This document shows, piece by piece, positions 6,802-12,565 of a stretch of 12,565 bases of DNA. This DNA comes from Sphingomonadales bacterium UBA6171 (lineage in GTDB: Bacteria; Pseudomonadota; Alphaproteobacteria; Sphingomonadales; Sphingomonadaceae), in contig DITZ01000064.1 of the NCBI GenBank assembly GCA_002422985.1, positions 1 to 12,565 on the forward strand, read 5' to 3'. Under the pieces are notes generated by a model. The model searched no databases and had not been told where the DNA came from. It was given only the letters and a program-made list of their open reading frames with translations. The stretch's first letter is position 1, and each line of letters opens with the position of its first letter. The translations under genes were made by a program, and so were the position numbers.

Positions 6802-6889
6802 GCCCTGGCATCGCGCTGGTTGCGCTTGTTGTGCCGGCCGGCCCTTTGCCACGGTTCCATCGACCGGGAAAAACGCCTAACGGGCGGCG

Positions 6890-7996
6890 ATGACTTTTCA
6901 GTTCAATATTCACGCCACCGACGGCCGCGCGCGCAGCGGCGAAATATTGACCGACCGGGGTGTTATCCGCACGCCGGCCTTCATGCCGGTGGGGACGGCG
7001 GCGACCGTGAAGGCGATGAAGCCCGGCGATGTACGGGCGGCGGGCGCGGACATCATCCTGGGCAATACCTATCATCTGATGTTGCGGCCGGGGGCGGAAC
7101 GGGTGGCGCGGCTGGGCGGCCTGCATCATTTCATGAACTGGGACCGGCCAATCCTGACGGACAGCGGCGGCTATCAGGTGATGAGCCTGGGTGCATTGGT
7201 GAAGATGAAGGAAGAAGGCGTTTCCTTTCAGAGCCATGTGGATGGTTCCAAACATTTCGTCTCGCCCGAGCGGTCGATTGAAATCCAGCGGCTGCTGGGC
7301 AGCGACATTGTGATGGCGTTTGACGAATGCACGCCCTTTCCGGCGACGCGGGAGCGGGCGGAGGCTTCCATGCGGCTGTCGATGCGCTGGGCGAAGCGAT
7401 CGCGCGATGCCTTTCTGCTGGATCCGGCACCGGCGCTGTTTGGCATCCAGCAGGGGTCGATGTTCGAGGATCTGCGGCGGGAATCGGCGGAAAAGCTGAT
7501 GGAAACCGGCTTTGAGGGCTATGCCATCGGCGGGCTGGCCGTGGGCGAAGGGCAGGCCGCCATGTTCGAGGTGCTGGATTATGCGCCAGACCTGCTGCCG
7601 GCGGACAAGCCGCGCTATCTGATGGGGGTGGGAAAGCCATCGGACATCATCGGCGCCGTGCTGCGCGGGGTGGACATGTTCGATTGCGTGCTGCCCACGC
7701 GATCGGGCCGGACGGCGCAGGCCTTTGTGCTGGATGGCACGCTGAACATGCGCAATGCGCGCCATGCGGAGGATAGCGGGCCGCTGGATGCGGCATGCCC
7801 CTGCCCGGTGTGCGGCCAGTATAGCCGCGCCTATCTGCATCATTTGATCCGCACCGGCGAGATTTTGGGGGCCATGCTGCTGACGGAGCATAATGTCTGG
7901 CATTATCAGATGCTTATGCAGGGTTTGCGCGATGCGGTGGTGGCGGGGGATGTGGCGGCTTTTGCAAAGGGGCGGCTGGAGCGGTTGGCGCGGTAG
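6890..7996 (+). CDS. tgt: tRNA-guanine transglycosylase
   Basis: Exchanges guanine-34 for preQ1 in tRNAs with GUN anticodons (Asp, Asn, His, Tyr), the entry step of queuosine modification on tRNA. The 368-residue product carries the full active site: LTDSGGYQVMSL (Asp91), MAFDECTP (Asp145 for base recognition), GIQQG, GGLAVGE, and the nucleophile Asp265 in VDMFDCVLPTRSGR. The zinc site is C303, C305, C308 (CPCPVC) with His334 in TEHN, spaced as in the Zymomonas enzyme. ATG 6890 gives MTFQFNIHATDGRARSG, the usual start; only a weak GGGCGG precedes it. An 88-bp gap from queA could contain its own promoter but I see no good match. It ends in TAG, converging with the P450 gene. Confidence 0.98.
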   Translation: MTFQFNIHATDGRARSGEILTDRGVIRTPAFMPVGTAATVKAMKPGDVRAAGADIILGNTYHLMLRPGAERVARLGGLHHFMNWDRPILTDSGGYQVMSLGALVKMKEEGVSFQSHVDGSKHFVSPERSIEIQRLLGSDIVMAFDECTPFPATRERAEASMRLSMRWAKRSRDAFLLDPAPALFGIQQGSMFEDLRRESAEKLMETGFEGYAIGGLAVGEGQAAMFEVLDYAPDLLPADKPRYLMGVGKPSDIIGAVLRGVDMFDCVLPTRSGRTAQAFVLDGTLNMRNARHAEDSGPLDAACPCPVCGQYSRAYLHHLIRTGEILGAMLLTEHNVWHYQMLMQGLRDAVVAGDVAAFAKGRLERLAR

Positions 7997-8037
7997 GGGG
8001 GCTGGCGTTGTTTTCGGGGGCGCGCGCCCACCCCCGG

Positions 8038-8059
8038 CCCCTCCCCTCAAGGGGAGGGG
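8038..8059. terminator. Perfect 9-bp hairpin between convergent tgt and P450 genes
   Basis: CCCCTCCCC (8038-8046), a TCAA loop and GGGGAGGGG (8051-8059) form a perfect stem-loop directly before the P450 stop codon. A 12-bp palindrome GGGCGCGCGCCC lies just to the left at 8018-8029. There is no T-tract on either side, so this is not a textbook intrinsic terminator, but its position suits 3'-end formation for both genes. The CCCCTCCCC-loop-GGGGAGGGG form also resembles short intergenic repeats I recall from sphingomonad genomes. Confidence 0.5.
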
Positions 8060-8063
8060 GGAT

Positions 8064-9455
8064 TCACCGTGCGGCCAGGGTTACGGGCAGGCCGTCTTTG
8101 GGGCGGGGGATGGGGATGAGGCGGAATTCGGTTTCATAGCCTTGCGGCAGCTCTATGCGGCGGGTGGAGAGCAGGTGGAAGAAGAAGCATTTGGCCTGCA
8201 TATAGGCAAAGTGCAGGCCCAGGCACATATGGGCGCCGCCGCCGAAGGGAACCCAGGCATATTTGTGCCGGTTGGCGGACATTTGCGTGGTGAAGCGCAG
8301 CGGGTCGAACTTTTCCGGTTCGGGCCAATGTTCGGGCATATTATGGGTGTAGAGCGGGTTGATGCCGACGCCGGCACCCGCGGGGATGTGGAAGCCGCCG
8401 AACTCGAAATCCTTGAGCGCCCGGCGCGGGATCATCGGCACGGGCGGCACGATGCGCAGCGCTTCCTTGAAGGCCATCTCCACCAGCTCCAGCTCGGCCA
8501 GCGCCTCGAAGGGGAGGGGAGAGCCGGGATCGGGGCAGTGGCGGGCACGCACGCCATCCACTTCGTCGCGCAGCTTTTCCTGCCATTCCGGGTTTTTTCC
8601 AAGGAGATAGACAAGGGAGGTTATGGATGAAGTGAGCGTGTCATGCGCGGCCATCATCAGGAAATTCATATGGTCGATGATGGCCTGATCGCCCAGCAGA
8701 TTGCCGTCATCATCGGTGGTGTTGCAGAATTGGGTGAACATATCGTCGGCCACCTGGCCGCGCCGCCTGGGGATTTCGCGGGCGAAATAGTCGCACAGAT
8801 AGGCGCGGCCCTGCACGCCGCGCCGCATCTGCGTGAACGGCAGCGGCCGGCGGACGATGGAGACGGCGGCCAGCACCATGTCGGTGAAAGCCTGATTGAT
8901 GGCCTGCGCCTCCGGCCCCCAGGGCAGGCCGAGGAAGCAGCCGGCGGCGAGATCGAGAGTGAGATTCTTGATGGCGGGGTAGAATTTAAACGGCGCGTCG
9001 CTGCGCCAGCGGCCGATGGCGCGCTGGATGCCTTCGTCCAGCCCGCCGAGATAGGCCTTCATCGGGGCGGGCTTGAAGGCGATGGACAGCGCCTTGCGCT
9101 GGCCGCGGTGATGATCGAAATCCATCATCATCAGGCCGTTGGGGAACACCAGCTCCAGCACGGGATCCCATCCGAGTTTTGAGGAGAAGATTTTGTCTTT
9201 GTTGAACAAAACCATCTCGTTGGCGTCTGGTCCCAGCAGCGTTACGCCCCAGCCCATATAATCCTGCCGGCGGAATACAGGGCCATAGGTGCCGGCCAGC
9301 CGGTTGATGGTGCCGCGCGGATCGGCAACGAATCGGATGGTGCGCAAGGTGCGGGAACGGGCCGGGGGCGGGCCGGGCACATGGGCGAGATCATCGAAGC
9401 CGCGCGCCACCAGATCGGCGGGGTAGAGGTCTTTCACATTCACCGGCGCGTTCAT
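8064..9455 (-). CDS. Cytochrome P450 monooxygenase
   Basis: Haem-thiolate monooxygenase; substrate unknown. The 463-residue product has no signal peptide or membrane anchor. It carries the I-helix oxygen-activation motif AAHDT (269-273), the K-helix ExxR as EALR (331-334), the PERF-like region EPEKFDPLRF, and the haem-binding loop FGGGAHMCLG (404-413) with axial ligand Cys411. In that loop His409 replaces the arginine of the common FxxGxRxCxG pattern, a variant seen in some CYP51- or CYP120-like groups; I cannot assign a family. ATG 9455 is supported by GGAGG complementary to 9466-9470, ten bases upstream. No ferredoxin or reductase gene lies in the window. A hairpin separates it from the DAHP synthase gene upstream, and it has its own promoter candidate with a palindromic operator-like site. 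Confidence 0.95.
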   Translation of the reverse strand: MNAPVNVKDLYPADLVARGFDDLAHVPGPPPARSRTLRTIRFVADPRGTINRLAGTYGPVFRRQDYMGWGVTLLGPDANEMVLFNKDKIFSSKLGWDPVLELVFPNGLMMMDFDHHRGQRKALSIAFKPAPMKAYLGGLDEGIQRAIGRWRSDAPFKFYPAIKNLTLDLAAGCFLGLPWGPEAQAINQAFTDMVLAAVSIVRRPLPFTQMRRGVQGRAYLCDYFAREIPRRRGQVADDMFTQFCNTTDDDGNLLGDQAIIDHMNFLMMAAHDTLTSSITSLVYLLGKNPEWQEKLRDEVDGVRARHCPDPGSPLPFEALAELELVEMAFKEALRIVPPVPMIPRRALKDFEFGGFHIPAGAGVGINPLYTHNMPEHWPEPEKFDPLRFTTQMSANRHKYAWVPFGGGAHMCLGLHFAYMQAKCFFFHLLSTRRIELPQGYETEFRLIPIPRPKDGLPVTLAAR

Positions 9456-9467
9456 CTGATGCCATCC

Positions 9468-9484
9468 TCCGCATATTATGCGGA
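9468..9484. promoter_or_regulatory. 17-bp palindrome, candidate operator at the P450 start region
   Basis: TCCGCATA-T-TATGCGGA has perfect 8-bp arms around one central base. It overlaps the predicted P450 transcription start and its edge touches the ribosome binding site (9466-9470). A dimeric repressor such as a TetR- or GntR-type protein could bind here, or the transcript could fold so that part of the ribosome binding site is hidden. No regulator gene is present in the window, so the partner is unknown. Confidence 0.6.
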
Positions 9485-9487
9485 TTG

Positions 9488-9516
9488 GCTATACGCACTT
9501 ATCGGGAAGGCGGCAA
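9488..9516 (-). promoter_or_regulatory. Candidate sigma70-type promoter of the P450 gene
   Basis: On the minus strand TTGCCG (9516-9511) and TATAGC (9493-9488) are separated by exactly 17 bp, each matching four of six consensus bases. Transcription would start at about 9480-9482, inside the palindrome at 9468-9484, leaving a leader of roughly 25 bases before the ATG at 9455. The arrangement of -35, -10, palindrome, ribosome binding site and start codon fits a repressible promoter. This is a pattern match. Confidence 0.45.
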
Positions 9517-9553
9517 TGCGGCTTTGACGCGGTGCGCGACAAAATATGCCATG

Positions 9554-9580
9554 CCCCGCCCGGCATGACGCCGGGCGGGG
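9554..9580 (-). terminator. Strong hairpin just after the DAHP synthase gene
   Basis: An 11-bp perfect GC-rich stem (CCCCGCCCGGC at 9554-9564 with GCCGGGCGGGG at 9570-9580) and a 5-base loop begin four bases after the stop codon of the minus-strand DAHP synthase gene. A short T-rich run (ATATTTTG) follows about seven bases beyond the stem. It probably ends the gor-DAHP synthase transcript before the P450 promoter, although the T-run is displaced compared with a textbook terminator. Confidence 0.7.
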
Positions 9581-9584
9581 AATA

Positions 9585-10961
9585 TCAGGCGGCCCGGGCC
9601 GGCTGGCTGCGCCGGTCTGCGGCCAGTTCTTCCGCCAGCAGAAAGGCCAGTTCGAGCGCCTGGCTGGCGTTGAGGCGCGGGTCGCAATGGGTGTGATAGC
9701 GGTCTGCAAGGCCGGCATCGGTGACGGCGATGGCACCGCCGGTGCATTCGGTGACATTCTGGCCGGTCATTTCGATATGGATGCCGCCCATATGGCTGCC
9801 TTCGGCGCGGTGCGCGGCGAACACCTGCCGCACTTCCGCGAGGATGCGGTCGAACGGGCGGGTTTTATAGCCGCTGTCGGCCTTGATGGTGTTGCCGTGC
9901 ATCGGATCACAGGACCAGATGACATGGCGGCCTTCGCGGGCGACGGCGCGGATGAGGGCGGGCAGATACGCTTCCACCCTGTCTGCCCCGAAGCGGCTGA
10001 TAAGGGTGAGCCGGCCTGGCTCGTTGGCGGGGTTCAGCGTGTCGATAACGCGGATCAGCTCGTCCGGCTTCATGGAGGGGCCGACCTTGAGACCGATGGG
10101 GTTCAGCACACCGCGCAGGAATTCGATGTGGGCGGAGCCTTCGAAACGCGTGCGGTCGCCGATCCAGAGCATATGGGCGGACGTGTCCACCCAGTCGCCG
10201 GTGAGGCTGTCCTGCCGGGTCATGGCTTCTTCATAGCCGAGCAGCAACGCTTCATGGCTGGTGTAGAATTCGGTGCCTTTCAGTTGCGGCACCGTGTCTG
10301 GCGAGATGCCGCAGGCCTCCATGAAGGCGAGCGCCTCGCCGATGCGGCCGGCGACTTCGGTGTAGCGGTCGGCCCAGGTGGAGCGGGCCATGAAATCGAG
10401 ATTCCATTTATGGACCTGATGCAGATTGGCATAGCCGCCGGTGGCCAGCGCGCGCAGCAGATTGAGCGTGGCGGCGGCCTGCATATAGGCGCGCTTCTGC
10501 CGCTCGGGATCGGGCACGCGGCCGGCGGCTTCGAACGCGATGTCGTTGACGATGTCGCCGCGATAGGAGGGGAGCGAGACGCCGCCCAAATCCTCGAAGT
10601 CAGCCGAGCGCGGCTTGGCGAACTGGCCGGCCATTCGGCCGACCTTCACCACCGGCATATGGCTGGCGAAGGTGAGGGTGACGGCCATTTGCAGCAGCAC
10701 GCGGAAAGTGTCGCGGATGGTGTTGGGGTGAAATTCGGCGAAGCTTTCGGCGCAATCGCCGCCTTGCAGCAGAAAGGCGCGGCCGGCGACGACGTCGGCG
10801 AGATGCTCTTTGAGCGCGCGGGCTTCACCGGCAAAGACGAGCGGCGGATAGCTTTGCATTTCCTTCTCGACGGCGGCCGCATGTGCCGCGTCGGGCCACA
10901 GCGGCAGTTGCCGGGCTTCGGCCTTGCGCCAGCTGTTCGGGGTCCACTTCGCCTTCGTCAT
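9585..10961 (-). CDS. Class II 3-deoxy-7-phosphoheptulonate synthase
   Basis: Condenses phosphoenolpyruvate with erythrose 4-phosphate to DAHP, committing carbon to the shikimate pathway and aromatic amino acids. The 458-residue product is the plant/Mycobacterium-like class II type. Metal ligands are visible: Cys70 in QGGDCAESF, His355 in CDPMHGNT, Glu397 in GIHIEMTGQNVTEC and Asp427 in HCDPRLN. Other conserved blocks are VVKVGRMAGQFAKPRS, the LPSYRGD loop, and VGPSMKPDEL. The N-terminus starts directly at WTPNSWR, so it lacks the longer extension found in mycobacterial enzymes that bind chorismate mutase. ATG 10961 shares an ATGA overlap with the stop of the upstream reductase gene, implying coupled translation. 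Gene names vary (aroF, aroG, aroH), so no symbol is assigned. Confidence 0.97.
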   Translation of the reverse strand: MTKAKWTPNSWRKAEARQLPLWPDAAHAAAVEKEMQSYPPLVFAGEARALKEHLADVVAGRAFLLQGGDCAESFAEFHPNTIRDTFRVLLQMAVTLTFASHMPVVKVGRMAGQFAKPRSADFEDLGGVSLPSYRGDIVNDIAFEAAGRVPDPERQKRAYMQAAATLNLLRALATGGYANLHQVHKWNLDFMARSTWADRYTEVAGRIGEALAFMEACGISPDTVPQLKGTEFYTSHEALLLGYEEAMTRQDSLTGDWVDTSAHMLWIGDRTRFEGSAHIEFLRGVLNPIGLKVGPSMKPDELIRVIDTLNPANEPGRLTLISRFGADRVEAYLPALIRAVAREGRHVIWSCDPMHGNTIKADSGYKTRPFDRILAEVRQVFAAHRAEGSHMGGIHIEMTGQNVTECTGGAIAVTDAGLADRYHTHCDPRLNASQALELAFLLAEELAADRRSQPARAA

Positions 10962-12301
10962 TTCATCAGCACCAGTTCTTCAGCCATGGTCGGGTGCAGG
11001 GCGACGGTTTGATCGACCTGCGATTTTGTGAGGCCCGCCTTTACCGCAATTGCCAGCGCCTGCAAAATCTCTGGCGCGTCCGGCCCGATCATATGGGCAC
11101 CGACGACCACATCGGTGGCGGCATCGACCACCAGCTTGTAAAGCGAGCGTTCCGTGCGGCCGGCAAGAACATGCTTCATCGGCCTGAAATCGCTGGTATA
11201 AGCGCGAACACTGCCATAGCGTTCGCGCGCTTCGCCTTCGGTCAGCCCCACGCTGGCGAGCGGCGGATGGCTGAAGACGGCGGCCGGGACGAGGCTGTGA
11301 TCGACCTGCCATTGCCGCTCGCCGAACAGCCGGTCTGCCAGGGCATGGCCTTCGCGGATGGCAATGGGGGTGAGCTGGATGCGGTCTGTCACGTCGCCGA
11401 CGGCGTGCAGCCAGGGGAGGCTGGTGTGGCTGTCGGCGTCCACCGGGATGGCACCGGTTTCGGAGAGGGAGAGACCAAGGGCTTCAAGGCCGAGGTCCGC
11501 ACTGTTGGGCCGGCGGCCGATGGCCCAGAGGATGAGATCGGCATCGAGCTGCCGGCCGTTGGCGCAGTGCATCCTGAGCGTGCCATCTTCCAGTTTTTCA
11601 ATGCGTTCGGGCATATGGTGGAAATTGAATCTTATGCCCTTTTCGGTGGAGATGGCGAGCAGGCGATCGGTGAGCGCCGGTTCCCAGCCGCGCAGCAGCG
11701 TGCCGGAGCGGATGACCATCTGCACATCCACGCCCAGCTGGTGCAGGATGCCGGCGAATTCATTGGCGATGAAGCCGGCGCCAACGATGATCGCCCGGCG
11801 GGGCAGGGCCTCCAGCTGGAACATTTCGTTCGACGTGATGCCAAGTTCGGCACCGGGGATGGCGGGAATGACGGGGCGGGCACCGGTGGCCACCGTGATG
11901 TGGCGGGCGCTGATCTCCTCGCCGTTGATGGTGACGCGGTTGGGGCCGGTGATGGTGGCGCGGCCGAGCCGGGTTTCGACCTTGTGGCTGTTGAGCGTGG
12001 ACTGGTAGGCGCTGTTCAGCCGGTCCACGTCTGCCAGCACATGATCGCGCAGCGTCGGCCAGTTGAAGCGGCGGCCGGCGATGGTCCAGCCATAGCGTTC
12101 GGCGTCCACCAGATCCTCGGCGAAATGCGCGCCGATGACGAGCAGCTTCTTGGGCACGCAGCCGCGGATGACGCAGGTGCCGCCAAGCCGGTATTCCTCG
12201 GCGAGCATAACCTTGGCCCCATGGCCCGCCGCGATGCGGGCGGCGCGCACGCCTCCCGAGCCGCCACCGATGACGAACAGGTCGACGTCGAACTGGTCCA
12301 T
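10958..12301 (-). CDS. gor: Glutathione-disulfide reductase
   Basis: FAD flavoprotein that uses NADPH to reduce oxidised glutathione in the cytoplasm. The 447-residue product has the FAD-binding GGGSGGVRAARIAA (residues 12-25), the redox-active GGTCVIRGCVPKK with Cys43 and Cys48, the NAD(P)-binding IIVGAGFIANEFAG followed by RSGTLLRGWE (a pattern with arginines, favouring NADPH), the second FAD motif LHAVGDVT, and the C-terminal HPTMAEE with His436 and Glu441. GGTCVIRGCVPKK is typical of glutathione reductase rather than lipoamide dehydrogenase or mercuric reductase. The ATG at 12301 is chosen because GGAGAG lies six bases upstream and the FAD fold starts at once; the frame runs on to an ATG at 12409, but that adds 36 atypical residues. 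The stop overlaps the DAHP synthase start. Confidence 0.94.
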   Translation of the reverse strand: MDQFDVDLFVIGGGSGGVRAARIAAGHGAKVMLAEEYRLGGTCVIRGCVPKKLLVIGAHFAEDLVDAERYGWTIAGRRFNWPTLRDHVLADVDRLNSAYQSTLNSHKVETRLGRATITGPNRVTINGEEISARHITVATGARPVIPAIPGAELGITSNEMFQLEALPRRAIIVGAGFIANEFAGILHQLGVDVQMVIRSGTLLRGWEPALTDRLLAISTEKGIRFNFHHMPERIEKLEDGTLRMHCANGRQLDADLILWAIGRRPNSADLGLEALGLSLSETGAIPVDADSHTSLPWLHAVGDVTDRIQLTPIAIREGHALADRLFGERQWQVDHSLVPAAVFSHPPLASVGLTEGEARERYGSVRAYTSDFRPMKHVLAGRTERSLYKLVVDAATDVVVGAHMIGPDAPEILQALAIAVKAGLTKSQVDQTVALHPTMAEELVLMK

Positions 12302-12527
12302 ATAGGGCTCTCCGCGCTGCGCTTGTGCGTGGCATGTCGCCCCCCGAGGCGCGCCCGTCAAGCGCCCGCATGGCTGGCCTGCGAATCCGGTCTGCCAATA
12401 CCGGCGCAATCCGCGCTCATCCTTCCGGCGAACTCGACAGCGGGGGGCCTGCGGCTTTAGCTTCGCTTACCGCGTGCAAGCGGCGGCCAGCGTCAACGTG
12501 CCGTCGCCCCGTTCCTTGGAGGAAACC
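12302..12527. other. Divergent intergenic region (226 bp) between gor and the next gene
   Basis: This gap must hold the promoters of gor (minus) and the secreted-protein gene starting at 12528 (plus). On the minus strand TTGACG (12361-12356) is a good -35 match, but the hexamer 17 bp downstream (GACATG) is a poor -10. A second minus-strand TTGACG lies at 12496-12491 without a partner. I see no strong palindrome, repeat, RNA gene or reliable reading frame in it. Confidence 0.5.
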
Positions 12528-12565
12528 ATGAAGCATTTCGTCAGCGGGGCGCTGCTCGCCGCCGC
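12528..12565 (+). CDS. Start of a probable secreted protein (cut by window edge)
   Basis: Only twelve codons are visible: MKHFVSGALLAA, a short positively charged start followed by a hydrophobic run, as in a Sec signal peptide. The ATG has a strong ribosome binding site (GGAGG at 12518-12522) five bases upstream. The gene is divergent from gor. No family can be assigned from so little sequence. Confidence 0.75.
   Translation, partial: MKHFVSGALLAA

Noticed and set aside
6963..6971. TTATCCGCA, one mismatch from a DnaA box
   Set aside because: It is a single copy inside the tgt coding sequence with no cluster or AT-rich stretch, so an origin is not supported.
9546..11012. A 488-codon plus-strand open frame opposite the DAHP synthase gene
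   Set aside because: It mirrors the real minus-strand gene almost exactly and has low-complexity Gly/Ala/Asp/His composition with no family resemblance.
12302..12409. N-terminal extension of glutathione reductase to an ATG at 12409
   Set aside because: The family begins just before the FAD-binding GGGSGG motif, and a ribosome binding site is correctly placed for the ATG at 12301.
10883..12460. A 525-codon open frame on the plus strand opposite gor
   Set aside because: The minus-strand gor in the same place has every motif of its family. The antisense frame is a by-product of high GC and codon bias and shows no recognisable domain.
1..12565. Possible defence system, phage, integrative element or CRISPR array
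   Set aside because: No integrase, transposase, regularly spaced repeats, attachment sites or composition shift were seen; nearly all genes are core housekeeping.

Overview
This is a GC-rich, densely packed chromosomal segment from an alphaproteobacterium, most likely a member of Sphingomonadales. That placement is an inference from three things: the gene order (fmt divergent from recR-def, and coaD-peptidylprolyl isomerase-queA-tgt), the style of the proteins, and the class II DAHP synthase. I see no tRNA or rRNA gene, insertion sequence, phage gene, CRISPR array or other sign of a mobile island. Almost all of it is conserved housekeeping DNA.

Layout. Positions 1-533 (minus) hold the 5' part of fmt. 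A 125-bp divergent gap filled by four 24-bp tandem repeats separates it from recR (659-1261) and def (1293-1856) on the plus strand. Fmt and Def are the formylation and deformylation ends of the N-formylmethionine cycle, here placed on either side of a recombination-repair gene. A secreted M20-family amidohydrolase (1946-3256, minus) converges on def and diverges from the next run. From 3379 to 7996 six plus-strand genes lie nearly head to tail: xseB (exonuclease VII small subunit), ispA (farnesyl diphosphate synthase), coaD (CoA biosynthesis), a secreted cyclophilin-type prolyl isomerase, queA and tgt (both for queuosine in tRNA). Junctions are 2 bp or less, or overlapping, except xseB-ispA (about 25 bp) and queA-tgt (88 bp).

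The minus-strand block from 8064 to 12301 reads, in transcription order, gor-type glutathione reductase, class II DAHP synthase (first step of the shikimate pathway, sharing an ATGA overlap with gor) and, after a strong hairpin, a cytochrome P450. The P450 has its own plausible promoter with a near-perfect 17-bp palindrome at the predicted transcription start, so it looks like a separately controlled unit. At the right edge a new plus-strand gene starts at 12528 with a good ribosome binding site and a signal-peptide-like N-terminus.

No undescribed multi-gene system is evident. The points worth a second look are small: the P450 promoter/operator palindrome, the 24-bp repeat block between fmt and recR, a RecR whose usual Toprim glutamate reads as alanine, the 21-bp repeats that build the prolyl isomerase tail, and an unusual reinitiation-like junction between xseB and ispA.
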